The translations under genes were made by a program, and so were the position numbers. Shown here piece by piece: positions 1 to 10,609 of a DNA stretch of 64,000 nucleotides; position 1 is the stretch's first letter; each line of letters begins with the position of its first letter. The DNA lies in NCBI RefSeq assembly GCF_003369915.1, contig NW_022881614.1, positions 27,845,326 through 27,909,325 of the forward strand. The letters are read 5' to 3'. The stretch is from Drosophila miranda. Taxonomy: Eukaryota; Arthropoda; Insecta; Diptera; Drosophilidae. The notes beneath the pieces were generated by a model. The model was not told where the DNA came from. It searched no databases and worked only from the letters and a program-made list of their open reading frames with translations.

Positions 1-389
1 TGCCCATCTGCGACTGACCCATCCGTGTAATAGATTTCAAAACCACCCTTTGTCAGCTGATCCTTCTTTTCCCCGTGGAGCAGCATGATACCTAACTGGT
101 CTATAGCGTGCTTGTTGGGTGCAGAACCCTTGAAAAATTCTAAGTCGGAGCTAATTTTAGTGCAAAACGAAGCTGTGTCCGTGTTTAAATCCCTATTTGC
201 TGACACTGTTTCACTTGCTGGGAGATTAAATGCAAACACCTTAACCAACTCTTTCGCCGCCAGGAATCTCATCCTGTAGTCCGGGGGAAGTTCTCCTGCC
301 ATGTGATATATGATAGGAACGGGAGTGCAGATTATCAGACCCAGCGACTTTCTGAGGTGATGGTTGCAGTGGGATTTGATTTTGGCCAA
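1..389 (-). pseudogene. I-like non-LTR retrotransposon RNase H fragment, U0 (partial)
   Basis: 5' part of the fragment described for U1; the rest lies left of the window. It has the His variant (codon GTG's complement near 110) of U3-U6. Confidence 0.75.
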
Positions 390-481
390 GGCAGATTTGG
401 ACAGGTTGCAGAATGATGAGAACGCGTACTCTAGCCTACTTCTGACAAATCCCTAAATTATTTAAATCCGATTCTTTTTAG

Positions 482-1031
482 ATACAGATTTACATATGTA
501 AATATCGGCTCTGCAGGAAGGTGCAATGACTCGATGATATACCAGAAGTCAAGCCTTGCAAAACATATCGAAGCATCGGCATTACTCCAAGATAAAGCCA
601 AGGAAATAAGCGGATTAAACGTCCCTGTAATGCTTATCGGGAAATCGGCATTTAGGTTTTCTAAAAAGCTGATGAAACCTTACCCGTTTTCCACAGTCGC
701 CTCTTTGGAACAGCGCACGTTTAACTACAACCTTTCCAAAGTAAGGCGAGTGGTGGAAAATGCATTTGGGCATTTAAAAGCCAGATTTCGAATAATCGGA
801 AAAGGTCTTGATAGCCACCACAAAAATAATAGCGCCATAATAATGAGCTGTTGTATTTTACACAATATATTAAATATGCACAACAGCGCGATTAATGAAA
901 ATTGGGATCTTGCAACAAATGAGCAGCGCGAACAGCCCGATACCAGCAACAGTTCTGCTGACTTTAATCAGTCAGCAGAACAGATACGATCTGCAATCGC
1001 AAAATATTGTGTAGACCGTAATGAAAATTAA
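482..1031 (+). pseudogene. Harbinger transposase last exon, U0
   Basis: The exon opens after an AG acceptor at 481. It encodes the C-terminal half of a HARBI1-like DDE transposase (DDE_Tnp_4 type): the YVNIGSAGRCND stretch, the IGxSAF motif that should hold the second catalytic Asp, and VVENAFGHLKARF with the catalytic Glu. Here the Asp is Lys, so the protein would be inactive. Confidence 0.75.
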
Positions 1032-1035
1032 AAAC

Positions 1036-2087
1036 TTATTTATTTTTATTTTTTAAAACTTCTAATAAGTCGTTCTGGAATTTTGTTTGGGTGCTGATCA
1101 AGTCCTGCACCATCTTCTCCTGCCTAACGTCGTGCTCCTCCTTCTTTCTGTGGTGGTCCTTTTGTTGTTCGAGACGCTCCTGGGCGATCTCTGCCAGCCA
1201 CGAAATGTCGGTCTTTTTCTTTTTCTTTGGCGGACGCCCAGACAAGGTGCTGGAGCTACAAGATCCGTCCAGGTCCATCTCAATAATATCCGAAAAGTAC
1301 TCATCAGGATCTGCAATGAACACCTTAAATGAAATATATTTTTTTAGCAATAAATTAATAAAACTTACTGTCGTTGTCCAATGTGCTCTGCTCCATGTTG
1401 TTTGCACTCAAGATGCCAAATCAGCGAACTTCAGTTCAGCGCCCTGAATGTGACGGTCAACCGGCGGTAATCTGATATCTTGCACATGCCGCAAGATCAG
1501 CATTATCGCTTATGCCAAGTCGGCTTACCGACTGTAGCTTTGTAGCTCTAAGTACATATATTTTGTAGCTTTGCATTCTTTGGCAATTAAATACTTTTGA
1601 TTCAGCTTATGCCCCAGCTTGCTGGTGGCTCCTAGTTTTAGTTCTGTTCTTATTACGAAAGCTAACGCTTGTTATTAAACCTTGCTCCGGCAACCAGCCG
1701 TAAACACTTTGAATTATTAATTCTATACCACTGTACCACAAGGCCAGTGATAAGAGAGACAGTTATCTCTCCAACATAATCTTCATAAAGGATTCTATAC
1801 CACGGAACCCGCACGAGGACCACCGCATCAAGCAGCTAAGGCTACTTGGACATACGGACAACTTAATTTACACATGTGAATTTTTGCGTGGTCCGCGGAA
1901 ATCTTCAATTTTCTCCTTCCATATGTCAATCAGCAGGCTCTCAAGCGCGGCACTCCATGTCACCCTGCCGCCTGCTGTTGTTCTCTTGTTTGCTGCATTG
2001 TGTAATAATATTATATATTATAAACAATAAAAAACAAATATATCTATTCAACGTACCACTGGAGGAGTTTTCTGGCACTAAATCCAT
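1036..2087 (-). pseudogene. Harbinger Myb/SANT-like gene, U0
   Basis: Companion gene of the transposon; in Harbinger elements this protein binds DNA and helps bring the transposase to the nucleus. Exon 1 (2087-2057) encodes MDLVPENSSS. It splices in phase to exon 2 (from 1992), which encodes a Trp-rich trihelix start (WSAALESLLIDIWKEKIEDF) and is cut by an LTR-like insertion at 1450-1876. A later exon ends at 1369 (donor GTAAGT) and joins 1310-1036, which encodes a PPKKKKK basic stretch and a charged helix rich in Glu, Gln and Lys. The stop lies 4 bp past the convergent transposase stop. Confidence 0.7.
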
Positions 2088-2393
2088 TTTATTAATAAGT
2101 TATTCGAAAATTTGGTCTGCTGTCCTTCCGAGCTGTTCTGTTGTTGTTTTTGTTTTTTGTTAATTTTGTCACAATCATTGTTTACGTTTTCGCAGTGAAT
2201 ACCATTTTTCCATTGTGAATGACAATTATTCAGAGTTGCATTTGAAAACCATCGGCTAACTATCGCATAGAAACGTGCGGTTTAGGAACATCCAAAATGG
2301 ATGGTGGACTAACTGGGAAATTTTCGGAACGGCAAAACCTTACGGACCATCCCCGAAATGGATGGTGGATGGTGGATGGTCGTCAGTGTGAAT

Positions 2394-2606
2394 AGCCTAT
2401 TACACTTATAATATAAGCTAATTAATTGGTTTCTTGGGCGCATTGCAAGCGTAGCAAGGAAGAGTCACTGCATCACCATCCGAGACGTTCCCTAAGAAGG
2501 AAACAAACCCTCCGCGAGAACTAAGGCAGCTATGAGACGCAATGTGTAAGAGTCAGCGCCAACACGACTGTTGCTTCGAGTGTCAACAAAATAAAATATA
2601 TGTATT
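2394..2606. other. Unit-terminal flank shared with the LysM upstream region
   Basis: About 210 bp between the right Harbinger end and the unit junction. In U0-U6 it joins truncated SDR exon 3; in U7 (35912-36124) it joins the LysM gene. The U7 arrangement is therefore probably ancestral. No ORF seen. Confidence 0.6.
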
Positions 2607-3217
2607 TATCCAATAGCAGTGTGGTAAGTAAATAGTGGCCCATATGATTCACGCCCAACTACATCTCGAAGCCATCCTTTGTAAGTGACCGGGGACAGCG
2701 CATGACACCAGCATTGTTGATAAGTATATTCAGCGTTTTCTGTTCCCGCTTGAAGCTAAAAGGTTAAGGTATTAAGAAACAGTGATAGAGTAGAACTGAA
2801 TACATACGCGGCAACGAAATTCCGTATTGAGTCTAAGTCGAAGCTAAGTCGCATTCACGGCAGTACACGTATTTGTTTTTGGTCTCCAGCACAATCTCCT
2901 CTCGGGCCTCCTCACATTTTTTCATGACTCGACATGCCATGTAAACGGTTGCTCCCCGTTTCGCCAGTTCCCTGACCGTTTCTTTTCCAATTCCGTTGTT
3001 CGACCCCGTCACAATGAATACTTTGTTCGTTTCATCGGTTTCTTTTGTGAATTTTCCGCCTTGCATAAGGTCTCTGTAAGAGGGAAGGCAGTCAAACCCG
3101 GACATTTGTAAATGAATACGGGAACCCAGACTTTATGGCGCAGGCGGCGCCTATCGTAGTTCCGGTGACGCTCAGCCAGAAGATGGGGCGACTCTTTAGG
3201 AACGAAAAAAACCCCAT
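2607..3217 (-). pseudogene. 5' part of a retinol-dehydrogenase-like SDR gene, U1
   Basis: Short-chain dehydrogenase/reductase that would oxidise or reduce retinoid- or steroid-like substrates with NAD(P). Exon 1 (3217-3120) starts MGFFSFLK after AAAATGG and encodes a hydrophobic anchor. Exon 2 (3073-2808) has DLMQGGKF and the cofactor motif TGSNNGIG. Exon 3 (2755 on) has NNAGV and ends abruptly after LLLD at the unit edge. Both introns have GT...AG and keep phase. The frame is broken near 2850 (CDLAST then stop) in all units. U1 also has TAG for a Gln codon at 2659-2661. The catalytic Tyr-Lys part is missing. Close to the D. melanogaster CG2064/CG2065/CG2070 group from memory. Confidence 0.8.
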
Positions 3218-3269
3218 TTTAGTAATATAATGAGCTATAAATTAAACGCTATCCATAGACATTGAAATA

Positions 3270-3310
3270 AACACAAACAGCTGTTTGTTAACACTGGTAT
3301 CTATCGATAC
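3270..3310 (-). promoter_or_regulatory. DRE / E-box promoter-like elements upstream of the SDR gene
   Basis: About 85 bp upstream of the SDR start there is a perfect DRE core TATCGATA (3302-3309) with CAGCTGTT about 20 bp away. Both are known Drosophila core-promoter motifs. Copies recur in each unit (for example 8089-8096). Function is inferred from motif and position only. Confidence 0.45.
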
Positions 3311-3529
3311 CGATTGCTCTGTTTTCAAGTAATTGTTGTTGTTGTCTGGCTGGAAATATACTTTATAGGCTCTGCACACTGAGCCCATCCCGGGGGAATG
3401 GTGGGATTTTTTGACAGATGTGAAACTCCGATTCACACTGCCACCATCCACCATCCGTCAAAAACAGCTGATGCCAATAACAAGTTCATTAAATTTGCGC
3501 GGAAGATTTATTAATTCTTGGTTCTTTTA

Positions 3530-5818
3530 ATGGATGATGAAGATATAGCAATTATTTCGGCTGTGGTTCAACAGCAAAAAGGGATTCGAGGCAATTGGGT
3601 TTCCTCAGTGCCTAGGTGCAATTGGTAGGAAATCAATAAGAACTTCAGCAATATGTTTACATATAAATTGGTTTTAAAACTTCCTTTTTATTCTAGATGG
3701 ATGCCACATCGAAATAAAACCACCAGCACCTGAGGCAGTAGACCACCATAAGGCTGAGGCTGGTATTCCACAGTCTTGTTTGCCCTACTGGATTATAGGT
3801 ATGCAAATATCTTGCACAAAAATATGTATTTAGCAAGTTGGTTTAATGTCCTAAATTATTTTATTTTTACTTTTTTTTTTTAGGGTTTAAGTTACCAAGC
3901 TGTCCGTGAGTAGCGTGGGATTATTTGGCCGCCCGCCTTTTGAAGGTGGAAATTGCCAAGTCAAAGAATAGAAGATGTTGGAGTACTGTTTATAGCTTTA
4001 CATCAATTTCGTCGATGAAGTCAATTAGTGTTTGGTACGTGCTGATGTTTTCTTTTTCAAAGAATTTGTAAATATCATTATATTTTCTTAGAGATGGGAA
4101 GTTTTGCCTTGTGTTGTACTTTGTACAATTGAAAATTAAATGCGAGGCGTTATCGATACTATCGCATGTATCACATATGTTACTAGGAACTACATGCATT
4201 TTGGCGAGAGTGTGCCTATCGAATGCGTTACCACTAAGCAGTCTGTTGATTCTTTTAGCGTCAATGGCTTTAAGCTTAGTTTTATTTAGGAACCACGGTT
4301 TGGATGATGTTGAGGGAAAAGAGAGCAGTAACCTCGGTGCTTGATACTAGCAAACTCGGCGTATTCTCTCTCCCATTCTGCTTTTAAGATTCTGTGTATT
4401 TCGCACATAGCGTCTTTAAGGTTCCATTTAACCACTGTGTATTTTCCTCGTCTGTGGGCTTCTTTGGCTGCTGCGTCAACTGAAGTGTTCTGAGGGATGT
4501 TATCGTGTCCGGGAATGTAGTGAACCTCTACAGTTCTTAGATGTGGATTTTGTTGGATCTTTTCTCTGATTTTGTGGGGGATAGAGTTATCCTGAATGTT
4601 CTTCGCCAGAATGAGGGCCCCGTTTCTGCTGTCTGTCAGGAGCGCGACACGAGGAAAATTGTACAAAATAGCATGGTCTAATGCCTTCTCGATAGCAAGG
4701 AGCTCGGCGGACAACGAGGAAAGGGTTTTGTGCGTGTAATAGCTATCTAAAAAACCTGTCCTATCGTGCAGGAAAGCGGCGCTGGAATGCCCATCTGCGA
4801 CTGACCCATCCGTGTAATAGATTTCAAAACCACCCTTTGTCAGCTGATCCTTCTTTTCCCCGTGGAGCAGCATGATACCTAACTGGTCTATAGCGCGCTT
4901 GTTGGGTGCAGAACCCTTGAAAAATTCTAAGTCGGAGCTAATTTTAGTGCAAAACGAAGCTGTGTCCGTGTTTAAATCCCTATTTGCTGACACTGTTTCA
5001 CTTGCTGGGAGATTAAATACAAACACCTTAACCAACTCTTTCGCCGCCAGGAATCTCATCCTGTAGTCCGGGGGAAGTTCTCCTGCCATGTGATATATGA
5101 TAGGAACGGGAGTGCAGATTATCAGACCCAGCGACTTTCTGAGGTGATGGTTGCAGTGGGATTTGATTTTGGCCAAGGCAGATTTGGACAGGTTGCAGAA
5201 TGATGAGAACGCGTACTCTAGCCTACTTCTGACAAATCCCTAAATTATTTAAATCCGATTCTTTTTAGATACAGATTTACATATGTAAATATCGGCTCTG
5301 CAGGAAGGTGCAATGACTCGATGATATACCAGAAGTCAAGCCTTGCAAAACATATCGAAGCATCGGCATTACTCCAAGATAAAGCCAAGGAAATAAGCGG
5401 ATTAAACGTCCCTGTAATGCTTATCGGGAAATCGGCATTTAGGTTTTCTAAAAAGCTGATGAAACCTTACCCGTTTTCCACAGTCGCCTCTTTGGAACAG
5501 CGCACGTTTAACTACAACCTTTCCAAAGTAAGGCGAGTGGTGGAAAATGCATTTGGGCATTTAAAAGCCAGATTTCGAATAATCGGAAAAGGTCTTGATA
5601 GCCACCACAAAAATAATAGCGCCATAATAATGAGCTGTTGTATTTTACACAATATATTAAATATGCACAACAGCGCGATTAATGAAAATTGGGATCTTGC
5701 AACAAATGAGCAGCGCGAACAGCCCGATACCAGCAACAGTTCTGCTGACTTTAATCAGTCAGCAGAACAGATACGATCTGCAATCGCAAAATATTGTGTA
5801 GACCGTAATGAAAATTAA
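3530..5818 (+). pseudogene. Harbinger transposase (HARBI1-like), U1, internally deleted and interrupted
   Basis: This would be the DDE endonuclease that cuts at the transposon ends. Exon 1 (3530-3624) starts with an acidic MDDEDIAIISAVVQQQK segment and ends in a LGAI reading frame that joins across an intron to exon 2 (3697-3798), giving LGAIDGCHIEIK with the first catalytic Asp. The start and LGAI are in different frames and too close together, so an N-terminal stretch has been lost. After exon 2 the gene is split by the I-like fragment. The last exon (5269-5818) resumes with YVNIGSAGRCND and the catalytic Glu motif VVENAFGHLKARF. The second catalytic Asp reads Lys (IGKSAF). Triply disabled, so a relic. 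Confidence 0.75.
3990..5176 (-). pseudogene. I-like non-LTR retrotransposon ORF2 3' end (RNase H, Cys motif), U1
   Basis: 5'-truncated ORF2 of an I-clade non-LTR element. The 296-codon ORF 5176-4286 contains an RNase H domain with YYTDGS, SLSAELLAIEKAL, LLTDS and the late Asp in SVDAAAKEA, the four acidic positions of the family. A frameshift near 4290 separates it from the C-terminal part (4199-3990), which carries a CxxCx(7)HxxxxC zinc motif. The reverse transcriptase is absent. Inserted antisense in the transposase gene. Confidence 0.8.
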
Positions 5819-5822
5819 AAAC

Positions 5823-6874
5823 TTATTTATTTTTATTTTTTAAAACTTCTAATAAGTCGTTCTGGAATTTTGTTTGGGTGCTGATCAAGTCCTGCACCAT
5901 CTTCTCCTGCCTAACGTCGTGCTCCTCCTTCTTTCTGTGGTGGTCCTTTTGTTGTTCGAGACGCTCCTGGGCGATCTCTGCCAGCCACGAAATGTCGGTC
6001 TTTTTCTTTTTCTTTGGCGGACGCCCAGACAAGGTGCTGGAGCTACAAGATCCGTCCAGGTCCATCTCAATAATATCCGAAAAGTACTCATCAGGATCTG
6101 CAATGAACACCTTAAATGAAATATATTTTTTTAGCAATAAATTAATAAAACTTACTGTCGTTGTCCAATGTGCTCTGCTCCATGTTGTTTGCACTCAAGA
6201 TGCCAAATCAGCGAACTTCAGTTCAGCGCCCTGAATGTGACGGTCAACCGGCGGTAATCTGATATCTTGCACATGCCGCAAGATCAGCATTATCGCTTAT
6301 GCCAAGTCGGCTTACCGACTGTAGCTTTGTAGCTCTAAGTACATATATTTTGTAGCTTTGCATTCTTTGGCAATTAAATACTTTTGATTCAGCTTATGCC
6401 CCAGCTTGCTGGTGGCTCCTAGTTTTAGTTCTGTTCTTATTACGAAAGCTAACGCTTGTTATTAAACCTTGCTCCGGCAACCAGCCGTAAACACTTTGAA
6501 TTATTAATTCTATACCACTGTACCACAAGGCCAGTGATAAGAGAGACAGTTATCTCTCCAACATAATCTTCATAAAGGATTCTATACCACGGAACCCGCA
6601 CGAGGACCACCGCATCAAGCAGCTAAGGCTACTTGGACATACGGACAACTTAATTTACACATGTGAATTTTTGCGTGGTCCGCGGAAATCTTCAATTTTC
6701 TCCTTCCATATGTCAATCAGCAGGCTCTCAAGCGCGGCACTCCATGTCACCCTGCCGCCTGCTGTTGTTCTCTTGTTTGCTGCATTGTGTAATAATATTA
6801 TATATTATAAACAATAAAAAACAAATATATCTATTCAACGTACCACTGGAGGAGTTTTCTGGCACTAAATCCAT
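5823..6874 (-). pseudogene. Harbinger Myb/SANT-like gene, U1
   Basis: Same exon structure as U0: first exon ending at 6844, basic C-terminal exon 6097-5823, LTR-like insertion 6237-6663 inside the DNA-binding domain. Confidence 0.7.
6237..6663. mobile_element. LTR-like insertion (~427 bp) inside the Myb-like gene
   Basis: A non-coding segment separates the Myb-domain exon from the downstream exon. In the U0 copy it occupies 1450-1876 and is flanked by the direct repeat TGAAT (1445-1449 and 1877-1881), consistent with a 5-bp target duplication. It contains no ORF, which suggests a solo LTR, possibly of a Pao/BEL or Copia element. The terminal dinucleotides do not settle this. Present at the same place in every unit, so it inserted before the array expanded. 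Confidence 0.45.
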
Positions 6875-7393
6875 TTTATTAATAAGTTATTCGAAAATTT
6901 GGTCTGCTGTCCTTCCGAGCTGTTCTGTTGTTGTTTTTGTTTTTTGTTAATTTTGTCACAATCATTGTTTACGTTTTCGCAGTGAATACCATTTTTCCAT
7001 TGTGAATGACAATTATTCAGAGTTGCATTTGAAAACCATCGGCTAACTATCGCATAGAAACGTGCGGTTTAGGAACATCCAAAATGGATGGTGGACTAAC
7101 TGGGAAATTTTCGGAACGGCAAAACCTTACGGACCATCCCCGAAATGGATGGTGGATGGTGGATGGTCGTCAGTGTGAATAGCCTATTACACTTATAATA
7201 TAAGCTAATTAATTGGTTTCTTGGGCGCATTGCAAGCGTAGCAAGGAAGAGTCACTGCATCACCATCCGAGACGTTCCCTAAGAAGGAAACAAACCCTCC
7301 GCGAGAACTAAGGCAGCTATGAGACGCAATGTGTAAGAGTCAGCGCCAACACGACTGTTGCTTCGAGTGTCAACAAAATAAAATATATGTATT

Positions 7394-8004
7394 TATCCAA
7401 TAGCAGTGTGGTAAGTAAATAGTGGCCCATATGATTCACGCCCAACTACATCTCGAAGCCATCCTTTGTAAGTGACCGGGGACAGCGCATGACACCAGCA
7501 TTGTTGATAAGTATATTCAGCGTTTTCTGTTCCCGCTTGAAGCTAAAAGGTTAAGGTATTAAGAAACAGTGATAGAGTAGAACTGAATACATACGCGGCA
7601 ACGAAATTCCGTATTGAGTCTAAGTCGAAGCTAAGTCGCATTCACGGCAGTACACGTATTTGTTTTTGGTCTCCAGCACAATCTCCTCTCGGGCCTCCTC
7701 ACATTTTTTCATGACTCGACATGCCATGTAAACGGTTGCTCCCCGTTTCGCCAGTTCCCTGACCGTTTCTTTTCCAATTCCGTTGTTCGACCCCGTCACA
7801 ATGAATACTTTGTTCGTTTCATCGGTTTCTTTTGTGAATTTTCCGCCTTGCATAAGGTCTCTGTAAGAGGGAAGGCAGTCAAACCCGGACATTTGTAAAT
7901 GAATACGGGAACCCAGACTTTATGGCGCAGGCGGCGCCTATCGTAGTTCCGGTGACGCTCAGCCAGAAGATGGGGCGACTCTTTAGGAACGAAAAAAACC
8001 CCAT
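7394..8004 (-). pseudogene. SDR gene 5' part, U2
   Basis: As U1, including the TAG at 7446-7448. The 89-codon ORF 7892-7620 covers exon 2. Confidence 0.8.
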
Positions 8005-8316
8005 TTTAGTAATATAATGAGCTATAAATTAAACGCTATCTATAGACATTGAAATAAACACAAACAGCTGTTTGTTAACACTGGTATCTATCGATACCGA
8101 TTGCTCTGTTTTCAAGTAATTGTTGTTGTTGTCTGGCTGGAAATATACTTTATAGGCTCTGCACACTGAGCCCATCCCGGGGGAATGGTGGGATTTTTTG
8201 ACAGATGTGAAACTCCGATTCACACTGCCACCATCCACCATCCGTCAAAAACAGCTGATGCCAATAACAAGTTCATTAAATTTGCGCGGAAGATTTATTA
8301 ATTCTTGGTTCTTTTA

Positions 8317-10605
8317 ATGGATGATGAAGATATAGCAATTATTTCGGCTGTGGTTCAACAGCAAAAAGGGATTCGAGGCAATTGGGTTTCCTCAGTGCCT
8401 AGGTGCAATTGGTAGGAAATCAATAAGAACTTCAGCAATATGTTTACATATAAATTGGTTTTAAAACTTCCTTTTTATTCTAGATGGATGCCACATCGAA
8501 ATAAAACCACCAGCACCTGAGGCAGTAGACCACCATAAGGCTGAGGCTGGTATTCCACAGTCTTGTTTGCCCTACTGGATTATAGGTATGCAAATATCTT
8601 GCACAAAAATATGTATTTAGCAAGTTGGTTTAATGTCCTAAATTATTTTATTTTTATTTTTTTTTTTTAGGGTTTAAGTTACCAAGCTGTCCGTGAGTAG
8701 CGTGGGATTATTTGGCCGCCCGCCTTTTGAAGGTGGAAATTGCCAAGTCAAAGAATAGAAGATGTTGGAGTACTGTTTATAGCTTTACATCAATTTCGTC
8801 GATGAAGTCAATTAGTGTTTGGTACGTGCTGATGTTTTCTTTTTCAAAGAATTTGTAAATATCATTATATTTTCTTAGAGATGGGAAGTTTTGCCTTGTG
8901 TTGTACTTTGTACAATTGAAAATTAAATGCGAGGCGTTATCGATACTATCGCATGTATCACATATGTTACTAGGAACTACATGCATTTTGGCGAGAGTGT
9001 GCCTATCGAATGCGTTACCACTAAGCAGTCTGTTGATTCTTTTAGCGTCAATGGCTTTAAGCTTAGTTTTATTTAGGAACCACGGTTTGGATGATGTTGA
9101 GGGAAAAGCGAGCAGTAACCTCGGTGCTTGATACTAGCAAACTCGGCGTATTCTCTCTCCCATTCTGCTTTTAAGATTCTGTGTATTTCGCACATAGCGT
9201 CTTTAAGGTTCCATTTAACCACTGTGTATTTTCCTCGTCTGTGGGCTTCTTTGGCTGCTGCGTCAACTGAAGTGTTCTGAGGGATGTTATCGTGTCCGGG
9301 AATGTAGTGAACCTCTACAGTTCTTAGATGTGGATTTTGTTGGATCTTTTCTCTGATTTTGTGGGGGATAGAGTTATCCTGAATGTTCTTCGCCAGAATG
9401 AGGGCCCCGTTTCTGCTGTCTGTCAGGAGCGCGACACGAGGAAAATTGTACAAAATAGCATGGTCTAATGCCTTCTCGATAGCAAGGAGCTCGGCGGACA
9501 ACGAGGAAAGGGTTTTGTGCGTGTAATAGCTATCTAAAAAACCTGTCCTATCGTGCAGGAAAGCGGCGCTGGAATGCCCATCTGCGACTGACCCATCCGT
9601 GTAATAGATTTCAAAACCACCCTTTGTCAGCTGATCCTTCTTTTCCCCGTGGAGCAGCATGATACCTAACTGGTCTATAGCGCGCTTGTTGGGTGCAGAA
9701 CCCTTGAAAAATTCTAAGTCGGAGCTAATTTTAGTGCAAAACGAAGCTGTGTCCGTGTTTAAATCCCTATTTGCTGACACTGTTTCACTTGCTGGGAGAT
9801 TAAATGCAAACACCTTAACCAACTCTTTCGCCGCCAGGAATCTCATCCTGTAGTCCGGGGGAAGTTCTCCTGCCATGTGATATATGATAGGAACGGGAGT
9901 GCAGATTATCAGACCCAGCGACTTTCTGAGGTGATGGTTGCAGTGGGATTTGATTTTGGCCAAGGCAGATTTGGACAGGTTGCAGAATGATGAGAACGCG
10001 TACTCTAGCCTACTTCTGACAAATCCCTAAATTATTTAAATCCGATTCTTTTTAGATACAGATTTACATATGTAAATATCGGCTCTGCAGGAAGGTGCAA
10101 TGACTCGATGATATACCAGAAGTCAAGCCTTGCAAAACATATCGAAGCATCGGCATTACTCCAAGATAAAGCCAAGGAAATAAGCGGATTAAACGTCCCT
10201 GTAATGCTTATCGGGAAATCGGCATTTAGGTTTTCTAAAAAGCTGATGAAACCTTACCCGTTTTCCACAGTGGCCTCTTTGGAACAGCGCACGTTTAACT
10301 ACAACCTTTCCAAAGTAAGGCGAGTGGTGGAAAATGCATTTGGGCATTTAAAAGCCAGATTTCGAATAATCGGAAAAGGTCTTGATAGCCACCACAAAAA
10401 TAATAGCGCCATAATAATGAGCTGTTGTATTTTACACAATATATTAAATATGCACAACAGCGCGATTAATGAAAATTGGGATCTTGCAACAAATGAGCAG
10501 CGCGAACAGCCCGATACCAGCAACAGTTCTGCTGACTTTAATCAGTCAGCAGAACAGATACGATCTGCAATCGCAAAATATTGTGTAGACCGTAATGAAA
10601 ATTAA
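8317..10605 (+). pseudogene. Harbinger transposase relic, U2
   Basis: As U1: N-terminal deletion, I-like insertion between exons 2 and 3, and Lys in place of the second catalytic Asp. The last exon is 10056-10605. Confidence 0.7.
8777..9963 (-). pseudogene. I-like RNase H / Cys-motif fragment, U2
   Basis: As U1. Shares with U1 the Arg variant, the Pro in NSIPHK and the Thr in STYQ. Confidence 0.8.
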
Positions 10606-10609
10606 AAAC

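Larger units (their letters stand above)
1..2393 (+). mobile_element. Harbinger-type transposon, U0 copy (left part outside window)
   Basis: Right-hand part of the element: the tail of the nested I-like fragment, the last transposase exon, the Myb-like gene and the right terminal inverted repeat ending CAGTGTGAAT at 2393. The second catalytic Asp codon of the transposase (642-644) reads AAA (Lys). The nested RNase H fragment carries the His variant otherwise seen in U3-U6. Confidence 0.75.
3431..7180 (+). mobile_element. PIF/Harbinger-type DNA transposon, U1 copy
   Basis: Inverted ends start ATTCACACTG at 3431 and finish CAGTGTGAAT at 7180. Both are followed inward by CCATCCACC-type repeats, giving an imperfect terminal inverted repeat of about 28 bp. 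Two genes point inward: a DDE transposase from the left (3530-5818) and a Myb/SANT-like gene from the right (5823-6874), the usual two-gene layout of PIF/Harbinger elements. An I-like retrotransposon fragment (about 3985-5240) splits the transposase, and an LTR-like insertion (6237-6663) splits the Myb-like gene. No target-site duplication is recognisable, so exact ends are provisional. Confidence 0.75.

Noticed and set aside
85-279. 64-codon plus-strand ORF repeated in each unit
   Set aside because: Antisense shadow of the RNase H fragment.
725-949. 74-codon minus-strand ORF repeated in each unit
   Set aside because: Exact antisense of the transposase exon with its catalytic Glu motif.
1087-1447. 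Overlapping plus-strand ORFs of 81 and 118 codons (repeated in each unit)
   Set aside because: They lie antisense to the Lys/Glu-rich exon of the Myb-like gene and consist of Phe/Leu/Cys/Ser runs typical of shadow frames.
1876-2163. 95-codon plus-strand ORF repeated in each unit
   Set aside because: Antisense to the Myb-like exons and intron; no domain character, while the minus strand has spliced coding sequence.
2394-2606. Possible small RNA gene in the unit flank
   Set aside because: No tRNA boxes, no stable fold evident by eye and no recognisable RNA family.
3242-3454. 70-codon minus-strand ORF upstream of the SDR gene
   Set aside because: It covers the promoter-like region and the inverted-repeat end. 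The real SDR start at 3217 with matching introns explains the region better.
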